Shown: positions 1 through 8,172, counted from the stretch's first letter. The stretch is 17,495 nucleotides of DNA from Anaerolineaceae bacterium UBA4799 (GCA_002402725.1 DHGL01000021.1:38772-56266); one strand, 5' to 3'. A program made the numbers and translations. Notes: generated by a model from the sequence alone, not told the origin.

Positions 1-947
1 GGTACGACCACCGTGGCGGTTTTACCGCTGCCGGAATGCTGTTCGGTGAGATACACACCGCTCACCCGCGCGGGGCTGATGGCTTTGGCGATGAATACAG
101 CAGGATCGGGATTCCACTCAATAACATCGATCTTTTCATCGTGCAGTTCCTTGACGATGGCCTGGATGCGCACACCGCGGATTCCGACACAGGCGCCAAC
201 AGGGTCAATGCCCTGCTGCGTGGCGGATACTGCCACCTTGGCGCGGTCACCCGGCTCACGGGCGATGGAACGAATCTCGACGATACCGTGGAAAATCTCC
301 GGGACTTCATTTTCAAGTAAGCGGCGCAGAAAATCACGATGGGTTCGCGAAAGGATGATCTGTGGACCGCGCTGCGAGTCTTTTACCTCGGCGACGAGCG
401 CGCGTACACGTTCATGGATGTGGAAGCGTTCGCCGGGAATCATTTCTTTACGCGGCATGCTGGCTTCGGTTTTCATTTCAAGCCCAACAGCCAGCCCCGC
501 TGCACCTACCGCCTGCACCACTCCACTAACGATCTCACCGAGCTGTTTCTCGTAATAATTTACCTGTGCTTTGCGTTCAGCGTCTCGAATGCGCTGCTGT
601 ATCACCTGGCGGGCAGTCTGGGCCGCCACGCGGCCGAAATCGCCCGGGGTGGATTCAACGATTACCAGGTCACCCAACTGGGCTTCAGGCTCCACTTTGC
701 GGGCAACCTCAAGCTCTACTTCGGTGATGGGATTTTCAACGGATTCAACGACCTCTTTTTGCGCGTAAACGGTCACCTTACCTGTTTCGAGATCGATCTT
801 CGCCTCAACGTGTTGTTCATTTGAAGCATTCACGGATTTCCGGTAAGCGGATGCCATCGCGGATTCAAGCGCTTCCAGGATTACTTCCTTGGGCAGCCCT
901 TTATCTTCGAGTACTTCGTTGAACGCCAGTGTAAATTCGTTCTTCAT
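1..947 (-). CDS. nusA: Transcription termination/antitermination factor NusA (3' end outside window)
   Basis: NusA binds RNA polymerase and nascent RNA and modulates pausing, intrinsic termination and antitermination. I translated the minus strand from the ATG at 947. The frame stays open to the window edge and gives 315 complete codons. Residues 1-130 are the polymerase-binding N-terminal domain (begins [17 protein letters not shown]). Residues about 135-200 are the S1 domain, ending in the typical [17 protein letters not shown]1 follows at about 205-285 with a GIRG loop at 255-258 ([12 protein letters not shown]), and KH2 starts near 300. The SD AGGTGGAG lies about 11 nt before the start. 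The usual partner rimP is not upstream; an unrelated lipoprotein gene is there instead, so nusA seems to head its own transcript. infB is the usual next gene but lies outside the window. Confidence 0.96.
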   Translation of the reverse strand, partial: MKNEFTLAFNEVLEDKGLPKEVILEALESAMASAYRKSVNASNEQHVEAKIDLETGKVTVYAQKEVVESVENPITEVELEVARKVEPEAQLGDLVIVESTPGDFGRVAAQTARQVIQQRIRDAERKAQVNYYEKQLGEIVSGVVQAVGAAGLAVGLEMKTEASMPRKEMIPGERFHIHERVRALVAEVKDSQRGPQIILSRTHRDFLRRLLENEVPEIFHGIVEIRSIAREPGDRAKVAVSATQQGIDPVGACVGIRGVRIQAIVKELHDEKIDVIEWNPDPAVFIAKAISPARVSGVYLTEQHSGSGKTATVVV

Positions 948-1002
948 TGCTTTTTTTTCTCCACCTGTTTCAAAATGGTCGATATGAAGTTTATGATAAT
1001 AA

Positions 1003-1027
1003 GAAAAGTGGGGGATGCCCACTTTTC
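1003..1027 (-). promoter_or_regulatory. Hairpin in nusA leader, possible attenuator or terminator
   Basis: There is a perfect 10-bp inverted repeat, GAAAAGTGGG / CCCACTTTTC, with a 5-nt loop. Read on the minus strand the stem ends in CTTTTC followed by TTATTATC, so it is U-rich like an intrinsic terminator but without a clean U-run. It lies between the predicted nusA promoter and the nusA start. It could be an attenuator that NusA itself influences, or the terminator of the upstream lipoprotein gene. Confidence 0.5.
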
Positions 1028-1063
1028 GGTGTTGAAACCTCAAATGTCTTTCGAACCGTGCAT

Positions 1064-1093
1064 ATTTTATCACAATCCACTAATGCAGGTCAA
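1064..1093 (-). promoter_or_regulatory. Probable nusA promoter
   Basis: On the minus strand TTGACC (1093-1088) is followed after 18 nt by TAAAAT (1069-1064); each differs by one base from the sigma-70-type consensus. It would give a leader of about 110 nt before nusA, containing the hairpin at 1003-1027. Confidence 0.55.
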
Positions 1094-1129
1094 GGTTTAT
1101 CCGCAAGGTTAATACGCAAGGTAATCCGC
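1091..1129. repeat. Three 13-bp direct repeats at nusA promoter
   Basis: Plus-strand copies start at 1091, 1104 and 1117: CAAGGTTTATCCG, CAAGGTTAATACG and CAAGGTAATCCGC. The first overlaps the predicted -35 (1088-1093). This could be an iteron-like regulator site or slippage debris. Confidence 0.6.
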
Positions 1130-1167
1130 TGGGGGATGGAATATTTTCATAAAAAGGGCAAGAAAAA

Positions 1168-2643
1168 CTATTCATCTGCCCGCATTAGAAGGCAGGTGAG
1201 AAAATGAGTATCCCCATAGCCATCAATGATGAAGGCAAAACGCCCATCTGGAGTAAAGGCGATGGCTGCGGGTTCGAAATAACTGCCCTCCTCCCATTGG
1301 CTTTGCGGCTGGTCGGCGAGTTTCCCAAATGAGCGCGAGAAAAATCCATCCGCGTCGTAAACCTTAACAGCAGCTTTGTCGGGGCTGGAAGTAAAGAGCA
1401 CATAATAGTTATCGTCCATGTTGATCGCCAGGTCCTTTGGCAGGACAGCATTCTGATGGTATGCCTTTAGCGGGATGCTGTTGATCTCAAGCCCGGTCAG
1501 CGCGTCTATCTCTACCAGGAAACCATCCACATCCCGAATTGTGAATAGCTGGTTTTCTGCGTTAAAGGCCAGCGATGTGTAAGATGCACCATCCAGCGGC
1601 AGGGGATTGATGATCTCGAAACTATCGGGAAGGTAACTGAGCAGGTAGTACAACCCGGCCAGTTCTCCCAGCATGTAGACATTCTCCTGCCCGGGTCCAA
1701 CAGCCACTGCCAGGGTCGGAGCGTCACCGCCCCCGCGCGCGATTTCGCCACCCTGCCCCAGGATGATGTATTCACCGAAATCTCCATCATTGAGCACCAG
1801 GTTCCCGGCGCCATCAACGGTCATATCCAAGATCCTGCCCTCAGATGGCGCGGAGAGCTCTTCCAACAGGTTACCTTCCACATCATATTTCAAAAGTGTG
1901 TTGGGTTCAATTGAGACCCACACCTGGTTCAACGCGTCGACTGCCAGGCTGAGCGGTGTGCCAGGTAGAGGAACCCGCCAAAAAACCAGCGGCTCTTCGT
2001 AGGTGACCGGGCGGCCAACCAGTTCAACCGCGTCTATTAGTGCCGCGGCAGCCAGATTGTTGAAGCCGATGATCACTGTGTTCACTTCAAAATCAATTTC
2101 CACCGGCAGCGCCAGGAGTAAACCGCAATCGTTATCTGCGAGCACGGTGCTGGAACGGCCGGGGTTCTCATTGTAGATTTCGCGTCCCAGTCCTGTGCGG
2201 GTGTTCAGGATTTCCACGCGGCTGATGCCGTCCGTCATTTCTTTGAGGACCAGGTTGACCACTGACGGGATCAATGGCTGTGCGTAACTCAGTGTGAGAT
2301 AGACCTCAGACCCGGGTTCCTCATACCCTGCCAGCAACTCATTGCCGCAACCCGCAGCCGCTTCTGGCGCGCCTGAGGCGATGCCGGGTATCTCAAGCGG
2401 GCTGAGCAGGCCGCTTTCAGCCCAGAGGTGCACCAGCTCATCTTCAGCAGGCATCGCGGTTCTAATGGGTTCAGGTTCCACCAGGGTTACAGTCTGGTCA
2501 GTCTTCGGGGTGGGATCGACCGCGCCCGGAAGCAGTTCTGTGGCTTGGGTCGGAGCGATTGGTTGTTGCGCCACAGAGCAGGCAGTGACCAGCACGGCGA
2601 TAAGGACAAAGCAGCCTGACCTTGCGATTTGGGTGTGAGACAT
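1168..2643 (-). CDS. Secreted beta-propeller lipoprotein (NHL/SMP-30-like), function unknown
   Basis: The 491-residue protein has a lipoprotein signal peptide with lipobox LVTAC (Cys22), so it should be anchored to the outer face of the cytoplasmic membrane. A Pro/Thr-rich linker follows. Residues about 80-215 form a domain beginning IASGAPEAAAGCG and ending AAALIDAVELVG, with two cysteines; this resembles the discoidin-like domains common in Chloroflexota surface proteins (inferred from pattern only). Residues about 219-491 hold repeated strands such as LSLAVDALNQVWVS, LDMTVDGAGNLVL and AAIAFTPDGRFAFI, typical of six-bladed NHL-like propellers. No catalytic residues are recognisable, so a binding or sensing role is more likely than an enzymatic one. 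The start at 2643 is supported by the SD AAGGAG with a 5-nt spacer. The gene is followed by nusA but is probably transcribed separately. Confidence 0.85.
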   Translation of the reverse strand: MSHTQIARSGCFVLIAVLVTACSVAQQPIAPTQATELLPGAVDPTPKTDQTVTLVEPEPIRTAMPAEDELVHLWAESGLLSPLEIPGIASGAPEAAAGCGNELLAGYEEPGSEVYLTLSYAQPLIPSVVNLVLKEMTDGISRVEILNTRTGLGREIYNENPGRSSTVLADNDCGLLLALPVEIDFEVNTVIIGFNNLAAAALIDAVELVGRPVTYEEPLVFWRVPLPGTPLSLAVDALNQVWVSIEPNTLLKYDVEGNLLEELSAPSEGRILDMTVDGAGNLVLNDGDFGEYIILGQGGEIARGGGDAPTLAVAVGPGQENVYMLGELAGLYYLLSYLPDSFEIINPLPLDGASYTSLAFNAENQLFTIRDVDGFLVEIDALTGLEINSIPLKAYHQNAVLPKDLAINMDDNYYVLFTSSPDKAAVKVYDADGFFSRSFGKLADQPQSQWEEGSYFEPAAIAFTPDGRFAFIIDGYGDTHFLTCLLMRADE

Positions 2644-2691
2644 CGATGCTCCTTATTAGTGAAGCGTTAAGTTTAATCTATATTATCCCAT

Positions 2692-2709
2692 TAACAGGGA
2701 CAACTGTTA
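2692..2709. promoter_or_regulatory. Operator-like inverted repeat
   Basis: TAACAG, 6 nt, CTGTTA: a perfect 6-bp dyad between the divergent lipoprotein and glucosidase genes, just upstream of the -10-like GATAAT on the minus strand. The regulator is unknown and the site could be chance. Confidence 0.25.
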
Positions 2710-2859
2710 TTTTCTGGTGTTGCTTTATGAATTATCGAGTTGACACTCATGTGGGCTCAATTTCAGCTTGCGCTTTGTGAGGGAGGGTGAAAAGCTCAAT
2801 GACAAAAATTGGGTTTTTATGCTGCCTGATCTGGCGGGTTTGGGGGTGAAAAGTGGGGT

Positions 2860-2870
2860 TATGTTAAAAT
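2860..2870 (+). promoter_or_regulatory. Possible -10 region of glucosidase gene
   Basis: TATGTTAAAAT contains TAAAAT (2865-2870), about 20 nt before the chosen start. TTGGGG at 2840 is a poor -35 with a 19-nt spacer. The evidence is weak. Confidence 0.25.
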
Positions 2871-2890
2871 CAACCCACAAGGAGATTTAC

Positions 2891-4507
2891 ATGGAAAAGT
2901 CGAGTTTATGGTGGCGGGATGGGGTCATTTACCAGGTCTATCCGCGCTCGTTTGCTGACAGCAATGGCGATGGGATTGGGGATTTGATTGGTTTGACGCA
3001 GCGGCTGGATTACCTGGCAGACCTGGGCGTGGATGCCATCTGGCTTTCTCCCATCAATCCCTCCCCAGATGTGGATTTTGGTTACGATGTAACGGATTAC
3101 CGCGATATCGATCCCAAGTTTGGCACACTGGCTGATTTTGAGCGCCTGGTTCTCGCCGCGCACGAACGCAGAATCCGGATCATCCTCGACCTGGTATTGA
3201 ATCATTCCTCCAACCAACATCCCTGGTTCCTTGAATCCCGTTCTTCATTGAATAACGCCAGGCGTGATTGGTATCTCTGGCGCGAAAGCGCTGAAGGGAA
3301 AAAAGGTCCTCCCAATAACTGGCAATCAATCTTTGGGGGTAAAGCCTGGGAGTACGACGAGGTAAGTGGTCAGTATTATTACCACATGTTCTGCCCGGAA
3401 CAACCCGACCTGAACTGGCGCAACCCTGAAGTTTACGGCGAGATGCTGGATATCTTTCGTTACTGGGCTGAGCGCGGCGTGGATGGCTTCAGGCTGGATG
3501 TGTTCAACCAGTATTTCAAGGATGCGCAATTCCGTGATAACCCGTACAAGTGTGGCATCCGTCCGTTTGACCGTCAACGCCACCTCTACGATACCGACCA
3601 GCCTGAAATGCAGCAGGCGGTGGCGGATATCCGCGCTGTGCTGGAGCAGTACCCTGAACGTTACGCGGTTGGTGAAACCTTTATGCCCACAGCCGAAATG
3701 GCTGCCAAATATTGCGGACCGGGCAAGCTGCACGCGACTTTTGATTTTACGATGCTCAAAAGTCCGTGGAACCCGGCGCGCTACCTGCAATGCGTGCTGA
3801 GGCAGGAAGAACTGCTGCCGGAGGGCGGCTGGCCGAATTACGTTTTGAACAATCATGACAATCCACGAAGCGCGACCCGCCTGAGAGCAAGCCGCGGGGA
3901 TGAAAAACTCAAGGTTGCGGCGGCGATGCTGCTCACACTGCGCGGCACGCCTTTCCTTTACCAGGGGGAGGAAATCGGCATGCGCGATATCCGTGTCAAG
4001 CGCGGTGAGATCCAGGACCCGGTGGGAAAGCGCTACTGGCCGGTGCCGGTGGGTAGGGATGGTTGCCGTTCACCCATGCAGTGGAACGGAGAGGCGAACG
4101 CTGGGTTCACCAGCGGCAAGCCTTGGTTGAAACTTCACCCCGGATACAAAACCCGCAATGTCGACGCGCAGCTGCCAGCCCCGGCTTCTCTATTGAATTT
4201 TTACAAATCCCTGCTGCGGTTACGGCACAATTATCACGCACTGCAGCAGGGTATATTCCTGCCGCTGCACCATAACCCAAAGCGTGTGCTGGCATACCTG
4301 CGCCAGGATGCCACGCAGACCATCCTGGTAGCGCTCAATTTTGCAAAGCGGCGTTCAAAACTGGCGCTAGGTGGTGAAGTGACCAGATATCAATGGGAAG
4401 TGCTGCTTTCTAATAAAGAAAGAAGCCAACCCGCGTTCGAAAAGGGCTGGCTCAAGCTAGAAGGCTATGAAGTGTGTATCTTGCTGCAAAAGCCAAAATC
4501 AGGCTAA
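2891..4507 (+). CDS. GH13 alpha-glucosidase (oligo-1,6-glucosidase-like)
   Basis: This intracellular glycoside hydrolase probably releases glucose from the non-reducing end of malto- or isomalto-oligosaccharides by the retaining mechanism. I chose the ATG at 2891 over the longer frame from 2768 because an AAGGAG lies 6 nt before it and the protein then starts as the family does (WWRDGVIYQVYPRSF), giving 538 residues. The four GH13 regions are all present: DLVLNH (100-105), GFRLDV with nucleophile Asp203, VGETF with acid/base Glu262, and NNHDNPR with Asp323. A Ca-site-like DSNGDGIGD segment is at 23-31. There is no signal peptide. The specificity (1,6 versus 1,4, or trehalose/sucrose isomerising members) cannot be read from sequence. 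There is no neighbouring sugar transporter. It converges with the dehydrogenase gene, overlapping it by 4 bp. Confidence 0.93.
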   Translation: MEKSSLWWRDGVIYQVYPRSFADSNGDGIGDLIGLTQRLDYLADLGVDAIWLSPINPSPDVDFGYDVTDYRDIDPKFGTLADFERLVLAAHERRIRIILDLVLNHSSNQHPWFLESRSSLNNARRDWYLWRESAEGKKGPPNNWQSIFGGKAWEYDEVSGQYYYHMFCPEQPDLNWRNPEVYGEMLDIFRYWAERGVDGFRLDVFNQYFKDAQFRDNPYKCGIRPFDRQRHLYDTDQPEMQQAVADIRAVLEQYPERYAVGETFMPTAEMAAKYCGPGKLHATFDFTMLKSPWNPARYLQCVLRQEELLPEGGWPNYVLNNHDNPRSATRLRASRGDEKLKVAAAMLLTLRGTPFLYQGEEIGMRDIRVKRGEIQDPVGKRYWPVPVGRDGCRSPMQWNGEANAGFTSGKPWLKLHPGYKTRNVDAQLPAPASLLNFYKSLLRLRHNYHALQQGIFLPLHHNPKRVLAYLRQDATQTILVALNFAKRRSKLALGGEVTRYQWEVLLSNKERSQPAFEKGWLKLEGYEVCILLQKPKSG

Positions 4508-5583
4508 TCCACTCTTAACGGAGAGAGGTTGAAGGGTACCCCTGCCTGTTCGCCGGCGTTGATGAGGGTTTTTACCGCCACATCCGACAGCGCAACCCCT
4601 TCAACGAGCGCGCGCTCAGCTTTTTCGAATTCCTTTTCGCCGTGAATAAAAATGCGCTCTTCGCCCGCGGCCTTGGGAGAGTCCCGCAGCGCTGCCAGCA
4701 GAGAGTCCATGTCGGCAGCGAAGTCCGCAGGGTCGCGGAAAGCATCGATGCGGATGGCGGCGAAGAAATGCCCGATATTGGCCGCGCCAGAGGCGGTGGA
4801 CCCGTAGACACGCTCGCTAAAACCCGCGCCTGCCAGCACGCCTGAGAAAATATCCACCATCAGCGCCAGCCCGTACCCCTTGTAGCCGCGCAGCAGTTCC
4901 GGCCCTCCAAGCGGCATCAGCGCGCCACCTCCAATAACTTTGGCCGGATCCTCAGTGATATTGCCTTCGCCGTTGATGCCCCAACCCTGAGGGATTGGCC
5001 TGCCTTCCTTTTGATAGACAGCAACACGTCCGATGGGCACGATGCTGGTAGCCATATCCAGCACATAGGGGCGACTGCATCCCGCTGGAACGGCTACCGC
5101 GATGGGATTGGTACCCAGCATGGCTTTACGCCCGTGCGTGGGCGCCACCAGCGGACCTGAGTTGGTGAAACTGATACCGATCATGCCTTCCGTCAGTGCC
5201 AGCATAGCGTAATAACCGGCGATGCCGTAATGGTTGCTGTTGCGCACTGTTGCCATTGCCAATCCTGACTGGCGGGCTTTTCCAATGCACAGGCGTATGG
5301 CTTTCACCCCGGCGGGGTGCCCCAAACCATTATGGGCATCCAAAGATAGCGTAGTCGGGGTTTCTTTAACTATCGAGAGGGCTGCCCGCGGATCGATCAG
5401 GCCATTTTCCAGCCGGGCGCCGTAGTAGTTCTGCAGGCGGATGAGCCCGTGGGAGTCCACCCCGCGCATGTCCGCGCTCACCAGCACCTCAGCGGCAATG
5501 GCGGCGTCCTCAGGTGAAACACCCCAGCGGGTGAAGTAGCGGGCGGCGAATAATTTCAAATCTTCGATTTTGTAATAATGCAT
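4504..5583 (-). CDS. LDH2-family NAD(P)-dependent 2-hydroxyacid dehydrogenase (malate/L-lactate/ureidoglycolate type)
   Basis: This soluble oxidoreductase of the Ldh2/YlbC/ComC family interconverts a 2-hydroxyacid (malate, sulfolactate, ureidoglycolate or a similar compound) and its 2-oxoacid; the substrate is not predictable. Family marks are DMRGVDSHG (38-46, with Arg40 and His45), NSNHYGIAGYY with the expected catalytic His118, the NSGPLVAPTHG and GTNPIAVAVP segments, DMATS, and GYKGYGLALMVD. I chose the ATG at 5583 (359 residues). It has a GGAG 8 nt upstream and matches the family's usual N-terminus, and the upstream in-frame ATG at 5631 sits inside the likely -10 box. The terminator at 5735-5763 separates it from fhs. 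Its stop codon overlaps that of the glucosidase. Confidence 0.9.
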   Translation of the reverse strand: MHYYKIEDLKLFAARYFTRWGVSPEDAAIAAEVLVSADMRGVDSHGLIRLQNYYGARLENGLIDPRAALSIVKETPTTLSLDAHNGLGHPAGVKAIRLCIGKARQSGLAMATVRNSNHYGIAGYYAMLALTEGMIGISFTNSGPLVAPTHGRKAMLGTNPIAVAVPAGCSRPYVLDMATSIVPIGRVAVYQKEGRPIPQGWGINGEGNITEDPAKVIGGGALMPLGGPELLRGYKGYGLALMVDIFSGVLAGAGFSERVYGSTASGAANIGHFFAAIRIDAFRDPADFAADMDSLLAALRDSPKAAGEERIFIHGEKEFEKAERALVEGVALSDVAVKTLINAGEQAGVPFNLSPLRVD

Positions 5584-5584
5584 C

Positions 5585-5611
5585 TGGAAGGCTCCATGTG
5601 GAAGGCTCCAT
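5585..5611. repeat. 13-bp direct repeat duplicating the ribosome-binding site
   Basis: TGGAAGGCTCCAT occurs at 5585-5597 and 5599-5611. On the minus strand each copy carries GGAG, and the proximal copy is the SD of the dehydrogenase gene (8-nt spacer). Confidence 0.7.
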
Positions 5612-5629
5612 TTAAGAATTGGATTTGTC

Positions 5630-5661
5630 ATTATACTTGATTGTCGGATGTGACGGATCAA
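5630..5661 (-). promoter_or_regulatory. Possible promoter of the dehydrogenase gene
   Basis: On the minus strand a perfect TATAAT lies at 5635-5630. TTGATC at 5661-5656 is the best -35 but the spacer is 20 nt. The predicted transcript would start near 5623, downstream of the two upstream in-frame ATGs, which supports the start at 5583. Confidence 0.45.
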
Positions 5662-5724
5662 GCAAGCTCACACAAGCAAGATCACTCTCAGTAACCCGGT
5701 CTTGTAAACAGAGACCGATTCCTT

Positions 5725-5763
5725 TTATAAAAAACCTGGCTCCTGTTGATTCATGGAGCCAGG
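5725..5763 (-). terminator. Intrinsic terminator after fhs
   Basis: On the minus strand CCTGGCTCC, an 11-nt loop and GGAGCCAGG form a perfect 9-bp stem (5763-5735), followed at once by TTTTTT. It sits about 70 nt past the fhs stop, in the right orientation. Confidence 0.85.
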
Positions 5764-5834
5764 CGATGAGGGTGAGTTGGAAATCAGATGTTACCAAATT
5801 TAAGGTTCACTTAACTTTACAATATGGGTAATAC

Positions 5835-7766
5835 TCAGCTCAAACCGATAATCCTACCGGTCTCGGGCTCGATATCGATCTCCATGAATATGGGGCGGGT
5901 GGGCAGACCGGGCATGGTAGACATGGTGCCCAACAGAGGGTAAAGGAACCCGGCTCCCACCGATGCACGGATGTCGCGGATGGGGATACGCACGCCTTTG
6001 GGCACGCCTTTTAGGGCGGCGTCATGCGAAAGGCTGAGGTGTGTCTTGGCCATGCAAATGGGCAGTTTGTCGAAGCCCAGGCGGGTGTACTCGGTGATAC
6101 GTTCCTCGGCTTCGGGCAGGTAATCCACGCCTTCAGCCCCGTAGATTTCGCGGGCGATGCTTTCAATTTTCTGCTTGATAGACCAATCCAACGGATAGAG
6201 GAACTCGAACTTGGAAGGCTTTTCAGCCGCCCTGATGACTGCGTTAGCCAGGTTGATCGCGCCTTCTCCGCCCTTCTCCCAGTGCTCGCAGATTACTGCG
6301 TCCTCTGCTCCGCCCTCTTCCACTGCGGTGCTGCGCACCATTTCCAGTTCTGCCGGGGTGTCGTTCACAAAGCGGTTGACCGCTACCACCACCGGGATAC
6401 CGAACCTGCGCGCGATCTTGATGTGATGCAGCATATTGGGCAGCCCGGCCTTCAGCAGCTCCAGGTTTTCGGAAGTATATGCCGGGTCGAGCGGTTTACC
6501 CGCCACAACCTTGGGTCCGCCGCCGTGCATTTTGAGGGCGCGCACAGTGGCCACCAGCACCACCACGGAGGGAATCAACCCTGAGTAGCGGCACTTGATG
6601 TCCATGAACTTTTCCATGCCCATATCCGCGCCAAAACCGCTTTCGGTAACCACGTAATCAGCTAATTTAAGCGCGATCATATCCGCGAGGATGGAAGAAT
6701 TGCCGTGGGCGATGTTGGCGAATGGTCCGGCGTGCACGAACACCGGCGTGCCTTCCACGGTCTGCATCAGCGTGGGCTTGATGGCATCGCGCATGAGCAC
6801 GGTCATCGCGCCAGCCACGCCCAGGTCTTCGGCTGTGATCGCTTCACCACCGCGGCTGATGCCGATGACGATACGACCAAAGCGTTCGCGCATATCCCTC
6901 AGGCTGGTCGTGAGGGCTAATATGGCCATGATTTCAGAAGCGACGGTGATGTCGTAACCGGTCTGGCGGGTAAAACCTTTTTCATCCGGTCCCTGCCCGA
7001 TGGTGATGCCGCGTAAAAAGCGGTCGGAGGTGTCGACCACGCGGCGCCAGGTGATCGTGTCGGGGTCAATATCCAGGCGGCACAGCCGGCGTCTCTGTTC
7101 CTCGTTCAACTCATCTGGGTCTGAGGCGGTGATGCCGAGCTTTTCGAGTCGGGCGACCATGCCGCGAGTGAAGTGGCGTTTACCGCTCTTATCAGGCGGG
7201 AGCAGGCGGTTGAACAACTGCTCATCGGTGGCTTCGCTTTCGTGGAACATGCGCGCATCGATAGCGGCTGCCATCAGGTTATTGGCGGCGGTGATGGCAT
7301 GGATATCCCCGGTGAGGTGCAGGTTGAATTCCTCCATCGGCACCACCTGTGAATAACCGCCACCTGCGGCACCTCCCTTGATGCCGAAGGTTGGACCTTG
7401 CGAAGGCTGGCGGATGCAAGTCATGACGCTTTTACCGAGGTGCGCGCCAAGCGCCTGGCTTAACCCCACCGTGGTGGTGGTCTTGCCTTCTCCCAGCGGG
7501 GTGGGTGTGATGGCGGTCACATCGATGTATTTGCCATCGGGTATATGTTTCAGACGTTGCAGCACTTCAAGACGCACTTTCGCCTTGGTATCGCCGTATG
7601 CTTCTGTCTCAGCAGGCAAAAGGCCTAGTTCTTCTGCCACCAGCGTGATAGGTTTTAGCGTGGCCTCCTGGGCAATCTCGATATCGGAGGGAACGGGAGT
7701 GCGTCGCTTCAATGGGGTAGGGGTGAAGGCTTTGCGACCGTGAAATTTCTCAGTAGAAGGTGTCAT
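5835..7766 (-). CDS. fhs: Formate--tetrahydrofolate ligase, eukaryote-like long form
   Basis: The enzyme makes 10-formyl-THF from formate, THF and ATP in the cytoplasm, feeding purine and formyl-Met synthesis or one-carbon/acetyl-CoA pathways. Of 643 residues, the P-loop PLGEGKT is at 90-96, followed by [20 protein letters not shown] (about 120-139) and [11 protein letters not shown]. The C-terminus carries [14 protein letters not shown] and PETGRIIGL. Typical bacterial enzymes have about 555-560 residues; this one is about 85 longer. It reads closely like the C-terminal synthetase domain of eukaryotic C1-THF synthase, for example [14 protein letters not shown] where bacterial forms have an IGLGG-type segment. 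The start at 7766 has AAGGAG 6 nt upstream. The first 30 residues are a basic, Pro-rich extension. No folD or metF is nearby. It has its own promoter and terminator, so it is likely monocistronic. Confidence 0.97.
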   Translation of the reverse strand: MTPSTEKFHGRKAFTPTPLKRRTPVPSDIEIAQEATLKPITLVAEELGLLPAETEAYGDTKAKVRLEVLQRLKHIPDGKYIDVTAITPTPLGEGKTTTTVGLSQALGAHLGKSVMTCIRQPSQGPTFGIKGGAAGGGYSQVVPMEEFNLHLTGDIHAITAANNLMAAAIDARMFHESEATDEQLFNRLLPPDKSGKRHFTRGMVARLEKLGITASDPDELNEEQRRRLCRLDIDPDTITWRRVVDTSDRFLRGITIGQGPDEKGFTRQTGYDITVASEIMAILALTTSLRDMRERFGRIVIGISRGGEAITAEDLGVAGAMTVLMRDAIKPTLMQTVEGTPVFVHAGPFANIAHGNSSILADMIALKLADYVVTESGFGADMGMEKFMDIKCRYSGLIPSVVVLVATVRALKMHGGGPKVVAGKPLDPAYTSENLELLKAGLPNMLHHIKIARRFGIPVVVAVNRFVNDTPAELEMVRSTAVEEGGAEDAVICEHWEKGGEGAINLANAVIRAAEKPSKFEFLYPLDWSIKQKIESIAREIYGAEGVDYLPEAEERITEYTRLGFDKLPICMAKTHLSLSHDAALKGVPKGVRIPIRDIRASVGAGFLYPLLGTMSTMPGLPTRPIFMEIDIEPETGRIIGLS

Positions 7767-7799
7767 TATGTCTCCTTGACAATTAATATGGTCAGGTTA

Positions 7800-7828
7800 A
7801 TTAAAGACGAAACGGGTAGTAATTGCAA
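7800..7828 (-). promoter_or_regulatory. Probable fhs promoter
   Basis: On the minus strand TTGCAA (7828-7823), a 17-nt spacer, then TTTAAT (7805-7800), about 35 nt before the fhs start. Confidence 0.45.
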
Positions 7829-7870
7829 GCACTAAACCCAAAAAAGCAGAAAAATACTCTGAAAAACTGA

Positions 7871-7901
7871 TTGATAAATTCGGTAATGTTACTGCTATAA
7901 T
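7871..7901 (+). promoter_or_regulatory. Promoter of the DUF5679 gene (extended -10)
   Basis: TGCTATAAT (7893-7901) is a perfect extended -10 element; TTGATA at 7871-7876 is a plausible -35 with a long 19-nt spacer. It diverges from the fhs promoter, with about 40 bp between the two. Confidence 0.6.
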
Positions 7902-7957
7902 GATTTCAGATTAGATGAGTTCTAATTAGAGACTTGCCAATTCCAAAGGAGGTAAAA

Positions 7958-8104
7958 ATGGCAGTAATCGGATATTGCATGAAGTGTAAGAAGAAAACCG
8001 AAATGAAAGATACAGTGGAAGTGACCATGAAGAATGGACGCAAAGCCATGAAAGGAAAATGCTCAGTCTGCGGCACCGGGATGTACAAAATCCTCGGCAA
8101 GTAA
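7958..8104 (+). CDS. DUF5679-like zinc-ribbon micro-protein, 48 residues
   Basis: A 48-residue protein begins MAVIGYCMKCKKKTEMKD. Two CxxC knuckles (Cys7/Cys10 and Cys35/Cys38, the latter CSVCGTGMYKI) should bind one zinc. The pattern of first knuckle, a VTMKNGR segment, second knuckle and a short hydrophobic tail matches DUF5679, a small family I recall mainly from Chloroflexota and Actinobacteria and related to topoisomerase C-terminal ribbons. Function is unknown; the high Lys content suggests nucleic-acid or ribosome contact (inference). Expression signals are strong: an extended -10 promoter, the SD AAAGGAGG 6 nt before ATG, and a GC-rich terminator, so the gene is real and probably well expressed as a single-gene transcript. 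Confidence 0.9.
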   Translation: MAVIGYCMKCKKKTEMKDTVEVTMKNGRKAMKGKCSVCGTGMYKILGK

Positions 8105-8126
8105 GCCATATCCTTTCTACCAAGAA

Positions 8127-8165
8127 AAACCGCGCCCATCCAAAGGCGCGGTTTGCTTCTCTTCC
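8127..8165 (+). terminator. Intrinsic terminator after the DUF5679 gene
   Basis: AAACCGCGCC (8127-8136), an 8-nt loop and GGCGCGGTTT (8145-8154) form a perfect 10-bp stem, followed by the pyrimidine tract GCTTCTCTTCC. Part of the tail may also serve the opposite-strand remnant. Confidence 0.8.
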
Positions 8166-8172
8166 ACTTTAT

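Noticed and set aside
339..824. 161-codon plus-strand frame
   Set aside because: It is the antisense shadow of nusA, whose minus-strand frame is clearly coding.
947..1207. 86-codon plus-strand frame
   Set aside because: It covers the nusA leader hairpin, the promoter and the direct repeats, has no SD, and its product has no domain-like pattern.
2740..2768. TTGACA at 2740-2745 as glucosidase promoter
   Set aside because: There is no -10-like sequence 15-19 nt downstream, and it would favour the poorly supported start at 2768.
3326..3856. 176-codon minus-strand frame
   Set aside because: It is the antisense shadow of the glucosidase catalytic regions.
6024..6584. 186-codon plus-strand frame
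   Set aside because: It is the antisense shadow of fhs, with no start signal.
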